Below, piece by piece: positions 27,681 to 37,404 of a stretch of DNA of 64,000 nt. Both the position numbers and the translations under genes were made by a program. The DNA is taken from positions 1-64,000 of the forward strand of contig NZ_MDZB01000093.1 in the NCBI RefSeq assembly GCF_001816145.1. Reading direction: 5' to 3'. Each line of letters starts with the position of its first letter. The stretch's first letter is position 1. The DNA is from Hymenobacter lapidarius (lineage in GTDB: Bacteria; Bacteroidota; Bacteroidia; Cytophagales; Hymenobacteraceae). The notes under the pieces are model-generated. The model did no database searches. It had not been told where the DNA came from and was given only the letters and a program-made list of their open reading frames with translations.

Positions 27681-29185
27681 ATGACTTTCCATAAATTTTT
27701 CGCGGGTGCTGGTGTTGTCACGCTGTTGGGCCTGGCCACTCTGGGCACCACTTCGTGTAGCAAGGACTTCATTGACCTGAACGACCCCACCCGCCTGCCC
27801 AGCGCGGAGGGCTACACCGATTCGCTGAGCATCGTGACCGGCGTGACGGCGGCTTATGCGTCGCTGCAGGACATGCACGGCAACGGCAGCAACCGGGGCC
27901 TGTTCGTCTACGCTGAAATCCCGTCTGATAACAGCTTCGCGCTGACTTCCGGCGAGCTGCTCAACGAGTTCAACGACTTCACCTTATCCAGCATCAACCC
28001 GCGCTTGCAGAGCCAGTGGCAGGTTACCTACCGCGCCATTGCCCGCTGCAACGTCATCCTGAACCGGGCCGCGCCGTGAAACTCACCGACGCCACGCGCA
28101 ACCGCTTCTACGGCGAAGTGCGCTTTATCCGGGCGCTGGCCTACTTCAACGCGGTGCGAATTTGGGGCGATGTTCCGCTGGTAACCAGCGAAATCACGTC
28201 CATTGCCGACGCCTACAAGTTTGGCCGGGCCCCCAAGGCCGAAGTGTACGCTCAGATGGAGCAAGACCTGGCGTTTGCCGAAGCCAACCTGCCCACCACC
28301 TTCACCGGCGCCAACCTGGGCCGCATTACCAAAGGCGCCGCCCAGGGCTTGCTGGGCAAAGTGCTGCTCACCCAGAAGAAACACGCCGATGCCGCCGTGG
28401 CCCTGAAAAAGGTCATTGATGCCAATACCTACGCGCTGCAGGCCAGCTACGCCAACATCTTTTTGACCACCAATGAGATGAACAGCGAAATTCTGGCCGC
28501 TGCGCGCTACACCAAAGGCGGCCTGGGCGTGGGCAGTTCCTTCAGCACGTGGTTTATGCCGGTGCTGCCGGCGGCCGTGGCCCTCACCGTAAACGGCAAC
28601 GTGGGCGTGGGCCAGCAGTATAATTCGGTAGACCCCGACCTGGTGGCCGCCTTCACGGCTAGCGGCGCCACCGACGTGCGGGCCGCCGCTTCGTTCGGCG
28701 CTTCCACGGTCGGGACCGTCACCCAGTTCTTCACCAGGAAGTACGCCGACGTACCCACCAGCGCCTTTGACGCCGAAAACGACTGGATTATCCTGCGCTA
28801 CGCCGACGTGCTGCTGATGTACGCCGAAGCCGTGAACGAGCAAAGCGGCCCCAACGCCCTGGCGCTCGACGCCGTGAACCGCGTTATCCGCCGCTCGCGC
28901 AACCTGCCCGTGGCCACCGCCGCCCCCACGGTTGACCTACCCGCCAGCATCAGCCAGCCTGCTCTGCGTACCCGCCTGGAGCTGGAGCGCCGCCTGGAAT
29001 TGAATTTTGAAGGCCACCGCTGGTTTGACCTGGTGCGCACCGACCGCGCCATCCCCGTGATGAATGCTTTCTTCATGCGTACCAACTCGGCCAGCCGCAT
29101 CGACGCCCGCAAGCTGGTGTTCCCGGTTCCGATTCAGGAAATCCAGACCAACCCAATTCTTACACAGAACGAGGGTTACCTGTAG
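27681..29185 (+). CDS. SusD/RagB-family glycan-binding lipoprotein, apparent frameshift
   Basis: About 501 residues if one base is restored near 28074 (GCGCCGTGAAA probably lacks one G). Without it, translation ends after 132 residues at a TGA at 28077. First part: lipoprotein signal with lipobox ending TTSC (Cys27), then FIDLNDPTRLPSAEGYT. Second part: the SusD core EVRFIRALAYFNAVRIWGDVPL, ILRYADVLLMYAEAVNE, and the C-terminal RRLELNFEGHRWFDLVRTD. The protein binds the glycan at the cell surface and caps the SusC barrel. The rest of the gene is well kept, so sequencing error is likely. Confidence 0.9.
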
Positions 29186-29309
29186 CCATTTGGTGAGTGA
29201 GATGGTGAAGGTTTGCACAACGGTGCCCGGCTGCTGCAACGGCCAGGTGCCGCGCAAGCTCTCACCACTTCGCTTGAAACAGTTTCTCGTTTTCCTTTCC
29301 TGCCTACCC

Positions 29310-31178
29310 ATGACCCCACCCAACCTGCTGAAGATGTTGCCAGCTGTCCTTTTGGTGCTAGCGGGCCTCTTGTTAGGCTCGCCAGCACATTCCCAAACCA
29401 CCCTGCTGCAAAACGCGCCGGGCCGGAGCGTGCTCAGCCTGAACGGCCGCTGGAACTACATCATCGACCCCTACGAAAACGGTTTTTACGACTACCGCCG
29501 CGAAGCTTTCGACCAATCCAAGTCGGGCAAGGGCGGCTACTACGACAACCAGAAGCCCAGCTCCAAGCAGGAAGAAGAGCTGATTGAGTACGACTTCGAC
29601 CAGTCGGCCGGCATGCAGATTCCGGGCGACTGGAACTCGCAGGACCCCAGGCTGCTCTACTACGAAGGCACCGTCTGGTACAAGAAAAGCTTCAGGCTGA
29701 TGCCTAAAGCGGGCAAGCGCTACTTCATCTACTTCGGCGCGATTAACTACGAGTCGCACATTTACCTGAACGGCAGGAAGCTGGGCATGCACAAGGGCGG
29801 CTTCACGCCGATTCAGTACGACATCACCAGCCAGCTGAGCGCCACCGGCGACAACTTCGTTGTGGTGAAGGCCGACAATACCCGCCGCCCCGAGGAGGTG
29901 CCCACTATCAACACCGATTGGTGGAACTACGGCGGCATCACCCGTGACGTCTTCGTGGCCGAAACGCCGGCCACCTTCATCAACGACTACAAAGTGCAAC
30001 TGGCCAAGGATGCGCCCGGCACCCTGGCGGGCTTCGTGCAGCTCAGCGGCGAGGGCAAAGCCAACCAGACCGTGACCCTGATCATTGCCGAAGCCGGCAT
30101 CAAACACAACCTGAAGACCGACGCCGAAGGCCGCGCCACCATCAGTATTCCCGCCAAAAACCTCAAAATGTGGTCGCCGCAGAGCCCCAAACTCTACGCC
30201 GTGAGTTTGAGCAGTGGGGGAGATGCCGTGCAGGACAAGATTGGCTTCCGCACCATCCAAACCAAGGGGCAGGACATTCTGCTGAACGGCAAGTCCATCT
30301 ACATGCGCGGCATTTCCATGCACGACGAGAACCCGCTCATCCCCGGCCGCGCCCGCGGCGAAGGCGACCTGCGCATGCTGCTGACCTGGGCCAAGGAACT
30401 GGGCTGCAACTACGTGCGCCTGGCCCACTACCCGCACAACGAAACCATGCTCAAGCTAGCCGATGAAATGGGCCTGCTGGTCTGGGCCGAAGTGCCGGTC
30501 TACTGGACCATTGCCTGGACCAACCCCGCCACCTACCAGAACGCCGAAGCCCAGCTCTCGGACCTTATTTCGATGGGAAAAAACCGGGCCAGCGTGGTGG
30601 TGTGGTCCGTGGGCAACGAAACCCCGCTCGGCGACCCGCGCCTGGCCTTCATGACCAACCTTGTGAAAAAAGCCCGCAGCTTGGACGATACCCGCCTGAT
30701 TGCGGCCGCCCTGGAGCTGCACCGCACCCCCGACAACGTGGTGCACGTGGACGACCCGCTGGGCGAGTCCCTGGACCTGACCAGCTTCAACGAGTATGCT
30801 GGCTGGTACTGGGGCGGCAAGCCCAGCGAAATCACCAGGTACACCTTCGATATTAAATACAACAAGCCGGTGGTGGTGAGCGAGTTCGGCGGCGATGCCC
30901 TGGCCGGCTACCACGGCGACGCCGAAACCCGCTGGAGCGAGGAGTATCAGGAAGCACTTTATCAGAATCAAATCAAGATGCTGAGCACCATCAAGGGCCT
31001 GCGTGGCATGACGCCCTGGATTCTGGCCGACTTCCGCGCCACCCGCCGCCAGCACCCGGTTTATCAGAACGGCTTCAACCGCAAGGGACTGATTTCCAGC
31101 ACGGGCACCAAGAAGAAGGCTTACTACGTGCTGCAGGAATACTACCGGCAGATGGCGGCTAAATACGACGGGAAATAA
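29310..31178 (+). CDS. GH2 beta-glucuronidase-like enzyme
   Basis: 622 residues from the ATG at 29310, chosen because it gives a signal peptide (LPAVLLVLAGLLLGSPAHSQ). GH2 order: jelly-roll sugar-binding domain (FGAINYESHIYLNG), immunoglobulin-like domain, then the barrel with acid/base E437 in VVWSVGNETP and nucleophile E525 in VVVSEFGGDAL. Residues N590 and K592 (FNRKGLIS) match the N-x-K motif by which beta-glucuronidases recognise the sugar carboxylate. A periplasmic beta-glucuronidase releasing glucuronate for the uxaC pathway fits the context. It overlaps the next gene (TAATG). Confidence 0.88.
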   Translation: MTPPNLLKMLPAVLLVLAGLLLGSPAHSQTTLLQNAPGRSVLSLNGRWNYIIDPYENGFYDYRREAFDQSKSGKGGYYDNQKPSSKQEEELIEYDFDQSAGMQIPGDWNSQDPRLLYYEGTVWYKKSFRLMPKAGKRYFIYFGAINYESHIYLNGRKLGMHKGGFTPIQYDITSQLSATGDNFVVVKADNTRRPEEVPTINTDWWNYGGITRDVFVAETPATFINDYKVQLAKDAPGTLAGFVQLSGEGKANQTVTLIIAEAGIKHNLKTDAEGRATISIPAKNLKMWSPQSPKLYAVSLSSGGDAVQDKIGFRTIQTKGQDILLNGKSIYMRGISMHDENPLIPGRARGEGDLRMLLTWAKELGCNYVRLAHYPHNETMLKLADEMGLLVWAEVPVYWTIAWTNPATYQNAEAQLSDLISMGKNRASVVVWSVGNETPLGDPRLAFMTNLVKKARSLDDTRLIAAALELHRTPDNVVHVDDPLGESLDLTSFNEYAGWYWGGKPSEITRYTFDIKYNKPVVVSEFGGDALAGYHGDAETRWSEEYQEALYQNQIKMLSTIKGLRGMTPWILADFRATRRQHPVYQNGFNRKGLISSTGTKKKAYYVLQEYYRQMAAKYDGK

Positions 31179-32752
31179 TGATGAGGATGATAAACCAAAT
31201 CTGCCAGGCGTTCGCCTCACCCCCCGGCCCCCTCTCCGGTGGAGAGGGGGTGCGTTCAACGATTCTTGCATATGGCTTCCCCTCTCCACCGGAGAGGGGG
31301 CCGGGGGGTGAGGCGCGGCGCCTGCTGACAGCCGCGCTACTCCTGTTCACCCTCACCCCCGCCGCCCAGGCCCAGGCCCGCGACAGCGCCGAGTACACCC
31401 TGCGCGTAGCCGCCAAAAAGACCATCAACAACTCCACCATCGACGGCAAAGCCGGCTTTGCGGAGTACAAAAACTACCCCACGCGCACCATTGCCCAATT
31501 GCAGGGTTTCGTGCCGGCCACCGTGAAACTGAGCAAGTACGGCGGGCGCCTCGACAAGCGTACCAAAGCCACCGGCTTCTTCCACGTAAAGAAGATGGAC
31601 GGGCGCTGGTGGGCCGTGGACCCCGAAGGCTACTACTTCCTGCACAATGCCCCGAACGCCGTTAGCCACGGCACATCGGAGCGCACGAAGAAGGCGTTAC
31701 AGGAAAAGTACGGCAATGCGGCCGGCTGGATGACGGCCACCCGCAAGTTTCTGTTTGCCAATGGCTTCAACGGGGCCGGGGCGTGGTCGGCCACCAAGGA
31801 AATTCAGGCGGAAAACGCCAGGGCCGACCGGCCGCTGGCGTACACCATCAATCTGGATTTTATGAGCAAATACGGGGACAAGCGCGGCGGCACCTACGTG
31901 CAGCCCGGCCACAAAGGCTACCCCAACGACGTTATTTTCGCCTTCGACCCGGGTTTTGAAGCTTTTGCCGAGCAGCACGCCAAACAGCTGGCCAAGAACA
32001 GGAAAGACAAGAACCTGTTCGGCTATTTCTCCGACAACGAAATGCCGCTGCTGCGCAAAAACCTAGACGGCTACCTGACCCTGCCCGTGACCGAACCCGG
32101 CTACGTGGCGGCCAAAAAATGGGCCGACGAGCGCGGCATCACCCTGGCCACCATCACCGACCAAAACCGGCAGGATTTTCTGGCTTTCGCGGCCGAAAAG
32201 TACTTTTCCATCGTGGCCAAGGCTATAAAGAAGTACGACCCCAACCACCTGTACCTGGGCTGCCGCTTCCACGGTGCCCAGCGCTACTACCCGGAGCTGA
32301 TGAAGGTGGCCGGCAAATACCTGGATGCCGTGAGCATCAACTATTACAACAACTGGACGCCCGAAAAACGCTGGGTGGCCGAGTGGGAGCAGTCGGCCGG
32401 TAAGCCCTTTCTCATCACAGAATGGTACGTGAAGGGCGAAGATGCCCCCGGCCTGGCCAACACCGCTGGCGCTGGCTGGGTGGTGAAGACCCAGGCCGAC
32501 CGCGGCCTGTTCTACCAGAATTTCACGCTGGGTTTGCTAGAATCGAAGAATTGCGTGGGCTGGCACTGGTTTAAGTACCAGGACAACGACCCCACCATCG
32601 TGGGCGCCGAGCCCTCGAACACCAATGCCAACAAAGGCATCGTGAACAACTACCTGGAGCCTTACACCCCGCTCCTGGACAAGATGCGCGAGCTGAACCT
32701 GCAGATGTACCCACTGGCCGACTTTTTCGACCAGCGCACGCCGCAGCCTTAA
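31178..32752 (+). CDS. Agarase-like clan GH-A glycosidase with repeat inside its signal region
   Basis: 524 residues. The mature part resembles beta-agarase-type proteins (GH50/GH86-like clan GH-A): ATGFFHVKKMDGRWWAVDPEG, NLFGYFSDNEMPLL with a probable acid/base Glu, HLYLGCRFHG, DAVSINYYNNW, and PFLITEWYVKGED with a probable nucleophile Glu. Agar activity is not implied; related proteins occur in many polysaccharide loci. The N-terminus is odd. A palindromic repeat (31214-31314) encodes roughly residues 13-46, splitting the start codon from the hydrophobic LLTAALLLFTLTPAAQAQ that should be the signal peptide. Either the enzyme begins late with a non-ATG start, or its signal is internal and export may be impaired. 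The start overlaps the GH2 stop. Confidence 0.78.
   Translation: MMRMINQICQAFASPPGPLSGGEGVRSTILAYGFPSPPERGPGGEARRLLTAALLLFTLTPAAQAQARDSAEYTLRVAAKKTINNSTIDGKAGFAEYKNYPTRTIAQLQGFVPATVKLSKYGGRLDKRTKATGFFHVKKMDGRWWAVDPEGYYFLHNAPNAVSHGTSERTKKALQEKYGNAAGWMTATRKFLFANGFNGAGAWSATKEIQAENARADRPLAYTINLDFMSKYGDKRGGTYVQPGHKGYPNDVIFAFDPGFEAFAEQHAKQLAKNRKDKNLFGYFSDNEMPLLRKNLDGYLTLPVTEPGYVAAKKWADERGITLATITDQNRQDFLAFAAEKYFSIVAKAIKKYDPNHLYLGCRFHGAQRYYPELMKVAGKYLDAVSINYYNNWTPEKRWVAEWEQSAGKPFLITEWYVKGEDAPGLANTAGAGWVVKTQADRGLFYQNFTLGLLESKNCVGWHWFKYQDNDPTIVGAEPSNTNANKGIVNNYLEPYTPLLDKMRELNLQMYPLADFFDQRTPQP
31214..31314. repeat. REP-like inverted repeat pair inside a coding region
   Basis: Two perfect 36-base arms in opposite orientation (31214-31249 and 31279-31314), starting GCCTCACCCCCCGGCCCCC and separated by 29 bases. 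Each arm also folds on itself (CCCCTCTCC-GGT-GGAGAGGGG). The element lies within the first 50 codons of the gene at 31178 and keeps the frame open. Confidence 0.9.
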
Positions 32753-32773
32753 CCCAAGAACACCACCCCCCGC

Positions 32774-33844
32774 ATGAAATACCCGATTCTTCTTTGTGTG
32801 CTGAGCTTCTTTCTGCTGACGCAGTGCGGGAAAAAAAAATCAACTCCCACCCCCGCGCCGCCCGCTGCTCCGGCCCCCTTCACGGGCACGCTAAGGAGCA
32901 TTTCCCCGTTTCCATTCGGCGGGGCCGTCAACGCCAGCCTGCTCCGCAACCGCCCTTCCTACAGCCAGCTGGCGGCCAAAGAGTACAGCAGCATCACGGC
33001 CGAAAACGCCATGAAGATGAACGCGCTGCGGCCAACCGCCACCAGCTTCAACTTCACCGATGCCGAATACATCGTCGACTTCGCCCGCCAGAACAACGCC
33101 CGCGTGCACGGCCACACCCTCAACTGGTACACTTCCCTGCCGAGTTGGGTCACCAACTTCTCGGGTGATTCCACGGCCTGGGAAAACCTGCTGCGCACCC
33201 ACATCACCACCGTCGTTACGCACTTTCGCGGCAAAGTGGCCTCCTGGGATGTGGTGAACGAGGCCTTCGAAGACACCGGCGTGCTGCGCAACAGCATCTG
33301 GGTGCGGCACCTGGGCCCCGACTACATCGCCCGGGCGTTTCAGTACGCTGCCGCCGCCGACCCCGCCGCGCGGCTCTTCTACAATGACTACGGCCACGAG
33401 TACAGCACCGCCAAGCGCACCGCCATCTTCGCCCTGGTCGCCAGCCTGCGCAGCCGCGGCATTCCCATTCACGGGATAGGCATGCAGTTCCACACCAGCA
33501 GTAACATCAGCGACGCGCAGCTGGCCAGCACCATTGCCCAGGCTGGCCAGACCGGCCTGCTGGTGCACATTTCCGAGCTTGATATTTCAATGAACCCCAG
33601 CAAGGCGACCACGGCCACCTTCACGCCAGCCCTGGCCGCCGCCCAAAAGGTGAAGTACAAAGCCGTGACCACGGCCTTCCGGGCCCTGCCCGCCGCCCAG
33701 CGCTTCGGCATTACCACCTGGAACGTGGCCGACGCCGACACCTGGCGACGCGGCAACTGCAGCTGCCCCGAGTGGCCGCTGCCCTTCGACGACAACTACC
33801 AGCGCAAACCCGCCTACGACGGCATCGTGGAAGCCTTGCAATAG
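32774..33844 (+). CDS. GH10 endo-1,4-beta-xylanase lipoprotein
   Basis: 356 residues. Lipoprotein signal with lipobox LLTQC (Cys18), a Pro-rich linker, then a single GH10 barrel. Seen: AKEYSSITAENAMKMNAL, ARVHGHTLNWYTSLP, WDVVNEAFED with acid/base E163, GIGMQFHT, and VHISELDI with nucleophile E268. It cleaves the xylan main chain, probably at the cell surface or outer-membrane face. It follows the agarase-like gene by 21 bases and belongs to the susC operon. A long palindrome follows it and could mark partial termination. Confidence 0.94.
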   Translation: MKYPILLCVLSFFLLTQCGKKKSTPTPAPPAAPAPFTGTLRSISPFPFGGAVNASLLRNRPSYSQLAAKEYSSITAENAMKMNALRPTATSFNFTDAEYIVDFARQNNARVHGHTLNWYTSLPSWVTNFSGDSTAWENLLRTHITTVVTHFRGKVASWDVVNEAFEDTGVLRNSIWVRHLGPDYIARAFQYAAAADPAARLFYNDYGHEYSTAKRTAIFALVASLRSRGIPIHGIGMQFHTSSNISDAQLASTIAQAGQTGLLVHISELDISMNPSKATTATFTPALAAAQKVKYKAVTTAFRALPAAQRFGITTWNVADADTWRRGNCSCPEWPLPFDDNYQRKPAYDGIVEALQ

Positions 33845-33853
33845 AGAAAAGAA

Positions 33854-33950
33854 CGTCATGCTGAGCTTGCCGAAGCATCTCTACCTCGGGAGTAATCAAT
33901 TTGCCTTCCCAACGAAGCGGTAGAGATGCTTCGACAAGCTCAGCATGACG
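33854..33950. repeat. Dispersed palindromic repeat, full copy
   Basis: 32-base arms starting CGTCATGCTGAGCTTG (33854-33885 and 33919-33950) with one mismatch and a 33-base centre. One arm also occurs at 50-77, and decayed versions lie at 27608, 37351 and 51799. It falls between GH10 and GH3 within the operon. Confidence 0.85.
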
Positions 33951-34194
33951 GTCTGTTTTGGCTTTGATACCCGTTCTAAAATTCAAACAGTAAAAGTTCA
34001 AAAAAAACGGAGCTTATCTGGCGGCTGCCTCTTCCATCGGGAAAATGGGATAGGCAGCCAGTCCGGCCGGAAACCCGCCTTGCACGAAGGTGAGTGCGTG
34101 CAAACCAGGCACCGGCCCGGGCTCGTTGCGGCAGGCAGCCGCCAGTAGGCTCCGTATGATTATCCATTGGCCTCGCGGCCCCGTTTTTTCTTTG

Positions 34195-36435
34195 ATGCGC
34201 TTTCAATTTTCTTGCCTTTTACTCCTCACAGGTCTGCTGCTGGCCAGCGGTTCCGCGGGCGCGCAGCCAAGCGACGCGGCCGGCACCGAGCAGCGCATCA
34301 GCACGTTGCTGGCGCAGATGACGCTGGCTGAGAAGGTAGGGCAGCTCACGCAGTACTCGGGGCGGCAGCTGACGGGGCCGGCCAGCGACCGCAAAACCGA
34401 TTTGCTCAACAGCATCCGTAGCGGCTTGGTGGGCTCGATGCTGAACGTGACCGGCGTGCAGGCCACCCGCGAGGTACAGGCCGAGGCCCTGAAATCGCGC
34501 CTGAAAATTCCCCTGCTGTTCGGGCTCGACGTGATTCACGGCTACCAGACGGTGTTTCCCATTCCGCTGGCCGAAGCGGCGTCGTGGGATATGGCCGCCA
34601 TCCGGCAGGGCGCGCACGTGGCGGCCCGCGAAGCCGCCGCCGCCGGCCAGCACTGGACGTTTGCCCCGATGGTGGACGTGGCCCGCGACCCGCGCTGGGG
34701 CCGCGTGATGGAAGGCGCCGGCGAAGACGCCTACCTGGGCGCGCAGATTGCGCGGGCCCGCGTGCTGGGCTTCCAGGGCGAGCGGCTGGGCGGCACCGAC
34801 GCTATCATGGCCTGCGCCAAGCACTTTGCGGCCTACGGCGCCGCCACCGCCGGCCGCGACTACAACGCCGTGGACCTGAGCGACCAACAGCTTTGGGAAA
34901 CCTACCTGCCGCCCTTCAAAGCCGCCGTGGATGCCGGTGTGGCCACGTTCATGAACTCCTTCAACACCCTGAACGGGGTGCCCGCCACCGGCAACAAGTA
35001 CCTGCAGCGCGACATTCTGAAAGGCCAGTGGAAGTACCAGGGCTTCGTGGTGAGCGACTGGGGCTCCATCGGCGAGATGGTGCCCTGGGGCTACGCCCGC
35101 GACCCGGCCGATGCCGCCCAAAAAGCCATAACCGCCGGCTCCGACATGGACATGGAAAGCGACGCCTACCGCAACCACCTGGCCCAGCTGGTGAAGGACG
35201 GCAAAGTGGAAACCGCCCTCGTAGACGACGCCGTGCGCCGCATTTTGCGCAAGAAATTCGAGCTGGGCCTGTTCGACGACCCCTACAAGTTTTCGGACCT
35301 GAAGCGCGAAAAGCAAGTCCTCAGCGACCCGCAACACCGCGTGGCCGCCCGCCAGATGGCCGAAAAGTCGCTGGTGCTGCTTAAGAATCAGAACAACACG
35401 TTGCCCCTGGGCAAGCAGCACCGCACCGTGGCCCTCATCGGCCCGCTGGCTAAGTCGCGCCGCGACCTCGACGGCAGCTGGGCCCTGAACGCCGACACCA
35501 CGCTCATTACCTCGTTTTATGACGGCTTGGCGAAGCGCGTGGGAGCCGGTACGCGGCTGGCGTACGCCAAGGGCTGCAACGTGCAGGGCGACTCCCGCGC
35601 CGGCTTTGCCGCCGCCGTGGCCGCCGCCCAAACCGCTGATGTAGTGGTGCTGGCCGTGGGCGAAACCTGGGAAATGAGCGGCGAGGCCAAGTCGCGCACC
35701 GACCTTCACCTGCCCGGCGTGCAGGAAGAGCTGTTCCAGGCCCTGAAAGCCACCGGCAAGCCCGTGGTCGTGGTAATTTTCGGCGGCCGGCCGCTGATTT
35801 TCGACGCCATTGCCGAGCAGGCCGACGCCATTCTTTACGCCTGGTGGCCGGGCGCGGAGGGCGGCCCCGCCCTGGCCAACGTGCTCTACGGCGACTACAA
35901 CCCGGCCGGCAAGCTGCCCATGACGTTTCCGCGCAACGCCGGCCAGATTCCCATCAGCTACCAGCAGTACAACACCGGCCGACCCATCACCAAGCCCGGC
36001 GAAATCCGCTACAAGTCGGCCTACCTCGACGCGCCCAACACGCCGCGCTACGCCTTCGGCCACGGCCTGAGCTACACCACGTTCAGGTACGACAACCTGC
36101 AACTCAGCCAGCCCACCCTGACGGCCGACCAGAGCGTGCGCGTGCAGTTCCGCATCACCAACACCGGCACCCGCGCCGGCGAGGAGGTGGCGCAGCTCTA
36201 CCTGCACGACGTGGTGGCCTCCGTAGCCCGGCCGCTGAAGGAGCTGAAGGGCTTCCAGAAGCTGGCCCTCAAGCCTGGTGAAAGCCAGACCGTCACCTTC
36301 ACCATCGACCGCGCCACGCTCTCCTTCTACAACCAGCAGCTCGCCTGGGCCGCCGAGCCCGGCGACTTCCGGCTGTTCATCGGCAGCGCCTCCGACGACA
36401 CCCGCCTGGAAGGCAAACTCACGCTCGTACCCTAA
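34195..36435 (+). CDS. GH3 beta-glucosidase, BglX type
   Basis: 746 residues from the ATG at 34195, which gives a signal peptide (FSCLLLLTGLLLASGSAGAQ). BglX-like order: LLAQMTLAEKVGQLTQYSG, FGLDVIHGYQTVFPIPLAEAAS, VDVARDPRWGRVMEG, KHFAAYGAATAGRDYN, nucleophile D288 in FVVSDWGSIGEM, sandwich domain SLVLLKNQNNTLPL, and fibronectin III-like C-terminus after FGHGLSYTTFRYD. It acts in the periplasm on terminal beta-linked glucosyl or xylosyl residues. It starts about 245 bases after the palindrome behind the xylanase and ends 13 bases before the SDR. Confidence 0.94.
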   Translation: MRFQFSCLLLLTGLLLASGSAGAQPSDAAGTEQRISTLLAQMTLAEKVGQLTQYSGRQLTGPASDRKTDLLNSIRSGLVGSMLNVTGVQATREVQAEALKSRLKIPLLFGLDVIHGYQTVFPIPLAEAASWDMAAIRQGAHVAAREAAAAGQHWTFAPMVDVARDPRWGRVMEGAGEDAYLGAQIARARVLGFQGERLGGTDAIMACAKHFAAYGAATAGRDYNAVDLSDQQLWETYLPPFKAAVDAGVATFMNSFNTLNGVPATGNKYLQRDILKGQWKYQGFVVSDWGSIGEMVPWGYARDPADAAQKAITAGSDMDMESDAYRNHLAQLVKDGKVETALVDDAVRRILRKKFELGLFDDPYKFSDLKREKQVLSDPQHRVAARQMAEKSLVLLKNQNNTLPLGKQHRTVALIGPLAKSRRDLDGSWALNADTTLITSFYDGLAKRVGAGTRLAYAKGCNVQGDSRAGFAAAVAAAQTADVVVLAVGETWEMSGEAKSRTDLHLPGVQEELFQALKATGKPVVVVIFGGRPLIFDAIAEQADAILYAWWPGAEGGPALANVLYGDYNPAGKLPMTFPRNAGQIPISYQQYNTGRPITKPGEIRYKSAYLDAPNTPRYAFGHGLSYTTFRYDNLQLSQPTLTADQSVRVQFRITNTGTRAGEEVAQLYLHDVVASVARPLKELKGFQKLALKPGESQTVTFTIDRATLSFYNQQLAWAAEPGDFRLFIGSASDDTRLEGKLTLVP

Positions 36436-36448
36436 TCCTATCCCGCTT

Positions 36449-37327
36449 ATGCTTCCCCTCGCGCTAGAATCTTTGCCGGCCGCCCATGATGGCGCCGCGC
36501 CGCGCCGCTCGGCACTCGACCAGTTTTCGCTGCGCGACCGGGTTATCGTCATTACCGGGGCCACCGGAGTGCTGGGCGAAAGCATGTCGCTGGCCGTGGC
36601 CGAAGCCGGGGCCAAAGTGGCCGTGCTGGGCCGTGACGCCGGGCGCGCCGCCGCCCGCGTGGCCGCTATCCGGGCCGGGGGCGGCACGGCCATGTCGGTG
36701 CTGGCCGACGTGCTCGACGAGGGCCAGATGCACGCCGCCTGCTCGGAAATAGTGGATACCTGGGGCACCGTGGACGGGCTGGTGAACGCGGCCGGCGGCA
36801 ACCTGCCCGGCGCCACCGTGGGCCCCGACCAGGACTTGTTCGACCTGAACATCGCCCAAACCCGCGCGGCGGTGGACCTGAACCTGTTCGGCACCGTGAT
36901 TCCGACCACCGTGTTCGGCCGCGTAATGGCGGCGCACGGCCGGGGCTCCATCGTCAACGTGTCGTCGCTCACCGCGCAGCGGCCCCTGACGCGGGTGCTG
37001 GGCTACACCATGGCCAAAAAAGCCATCGAGGCCTACACCCAATGGATGGCCACCGAGCTGGGCCTGCGCTACGGCGGGGCCCTGCGCATGAACGCCATCG
37101 CGCCCGGCGTGTTCCTCACCGAGCAAAACCGCCACCTGCTGCTGCACCCCGACGGCACGCCCACCGAGCGGGCCGGCAAAATCATCGCCGCCACGCCCTT
37201 CCAGCGCTTCGGCCAGCCCGAGGAGCTCACCGGCACGCTCATCTACCTGCTCAGCGACGCCTCGCGCTTCGTCACCGGCGAAACGGTGATGGTGGACGGC
37301 GGCTTCAACGCTTACAGCGGGGTATGA
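36449..37327 (+). CDS. SDR-type D-fructuronate reductase (mannonate oxidoreductase, YjmF/UxuB class)
   Basis: 292 residues. Rossmann motif TGATGVLGE, NAAGG, Ser in IVNVSSLTAQ, and Y-x-x-x-K in GYTMAKKAIE. FLTEQNRHLLL near the C-terminus and the final VDGGFNAYSGV match the B. subtilis YjmF/UxuB class of short-chain dehydrogenases, which replace the unrelated E. coli UxuB. It should reduce D-fructuronate to D-mannonate with NAD(P)H in the cytoplasm. It sits directly before uxuA, which uses its product. The ATG at 36449 lies 13 bases after the GH3 stop. Confidence 0.88.
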   Translation: MLPLALESLPAAHDGAAPRRSALDQFSLRDRVIVITGATGVLGESMSLAVAEAGAKVAVLGRDAGRAAARVAAIRAGGGTAMSVLADVLDEGQMHAACSEIVDTWGTVDGLVNAAGGNLPGATVGPDQDLFDLNIAQTRAAVDLNLFGTVIPTTVFGRVMAAHGRGSIVNVSSLTAQRPLTRVLGYTMAKKAIEAYTQWMATELGLRYGGALRMNAIAPGVFLTEQNRHLLLHPDGTPTERAGKIIAATPFQRFGQPEELTGTLIYLLSDASRFVTGETVMVDGGFNAYSGV

Positions 37328-37350
37328 TTTTCTAGTGTCGAACGAATAAT

Positions 37351-37386
37351 AACCGTCTTGCTGAGCGCAGCTGATGCATGACGGTT
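37351..37386. repeat. Decayed palindromic repeat before uxuA
   Basis: AACCGTC (37351-37357) pairs with GACGGTT (37380-37386); the interior keeps CTTGCTGAGC and GCATGACG pieces of the dispersed family. The upstream in-frame ATG of uxuA (37378) falls inside this repeat. Confidence 0.5.
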
Positions 37387-37404
37387 GTTGATAAGCCAGA
37401 TAAA

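Noticed and set aside
31214..31314. Inverted repeats as a CRISPR or terminator
   Set aside because: There are two inverted arms only, no direct-repeat array and no spacers. A terminator inside an open coding frame is unlikely.
34219..36972. 917-codon open frame antisense to GH3 and the SDR
   Set aside because: Its protein is Val/Gly/His/Ala-rich without motifs, and it mirrors well-supported genes on the other strand. Long antisense frames are a normal by-product of this GC content and codon use.
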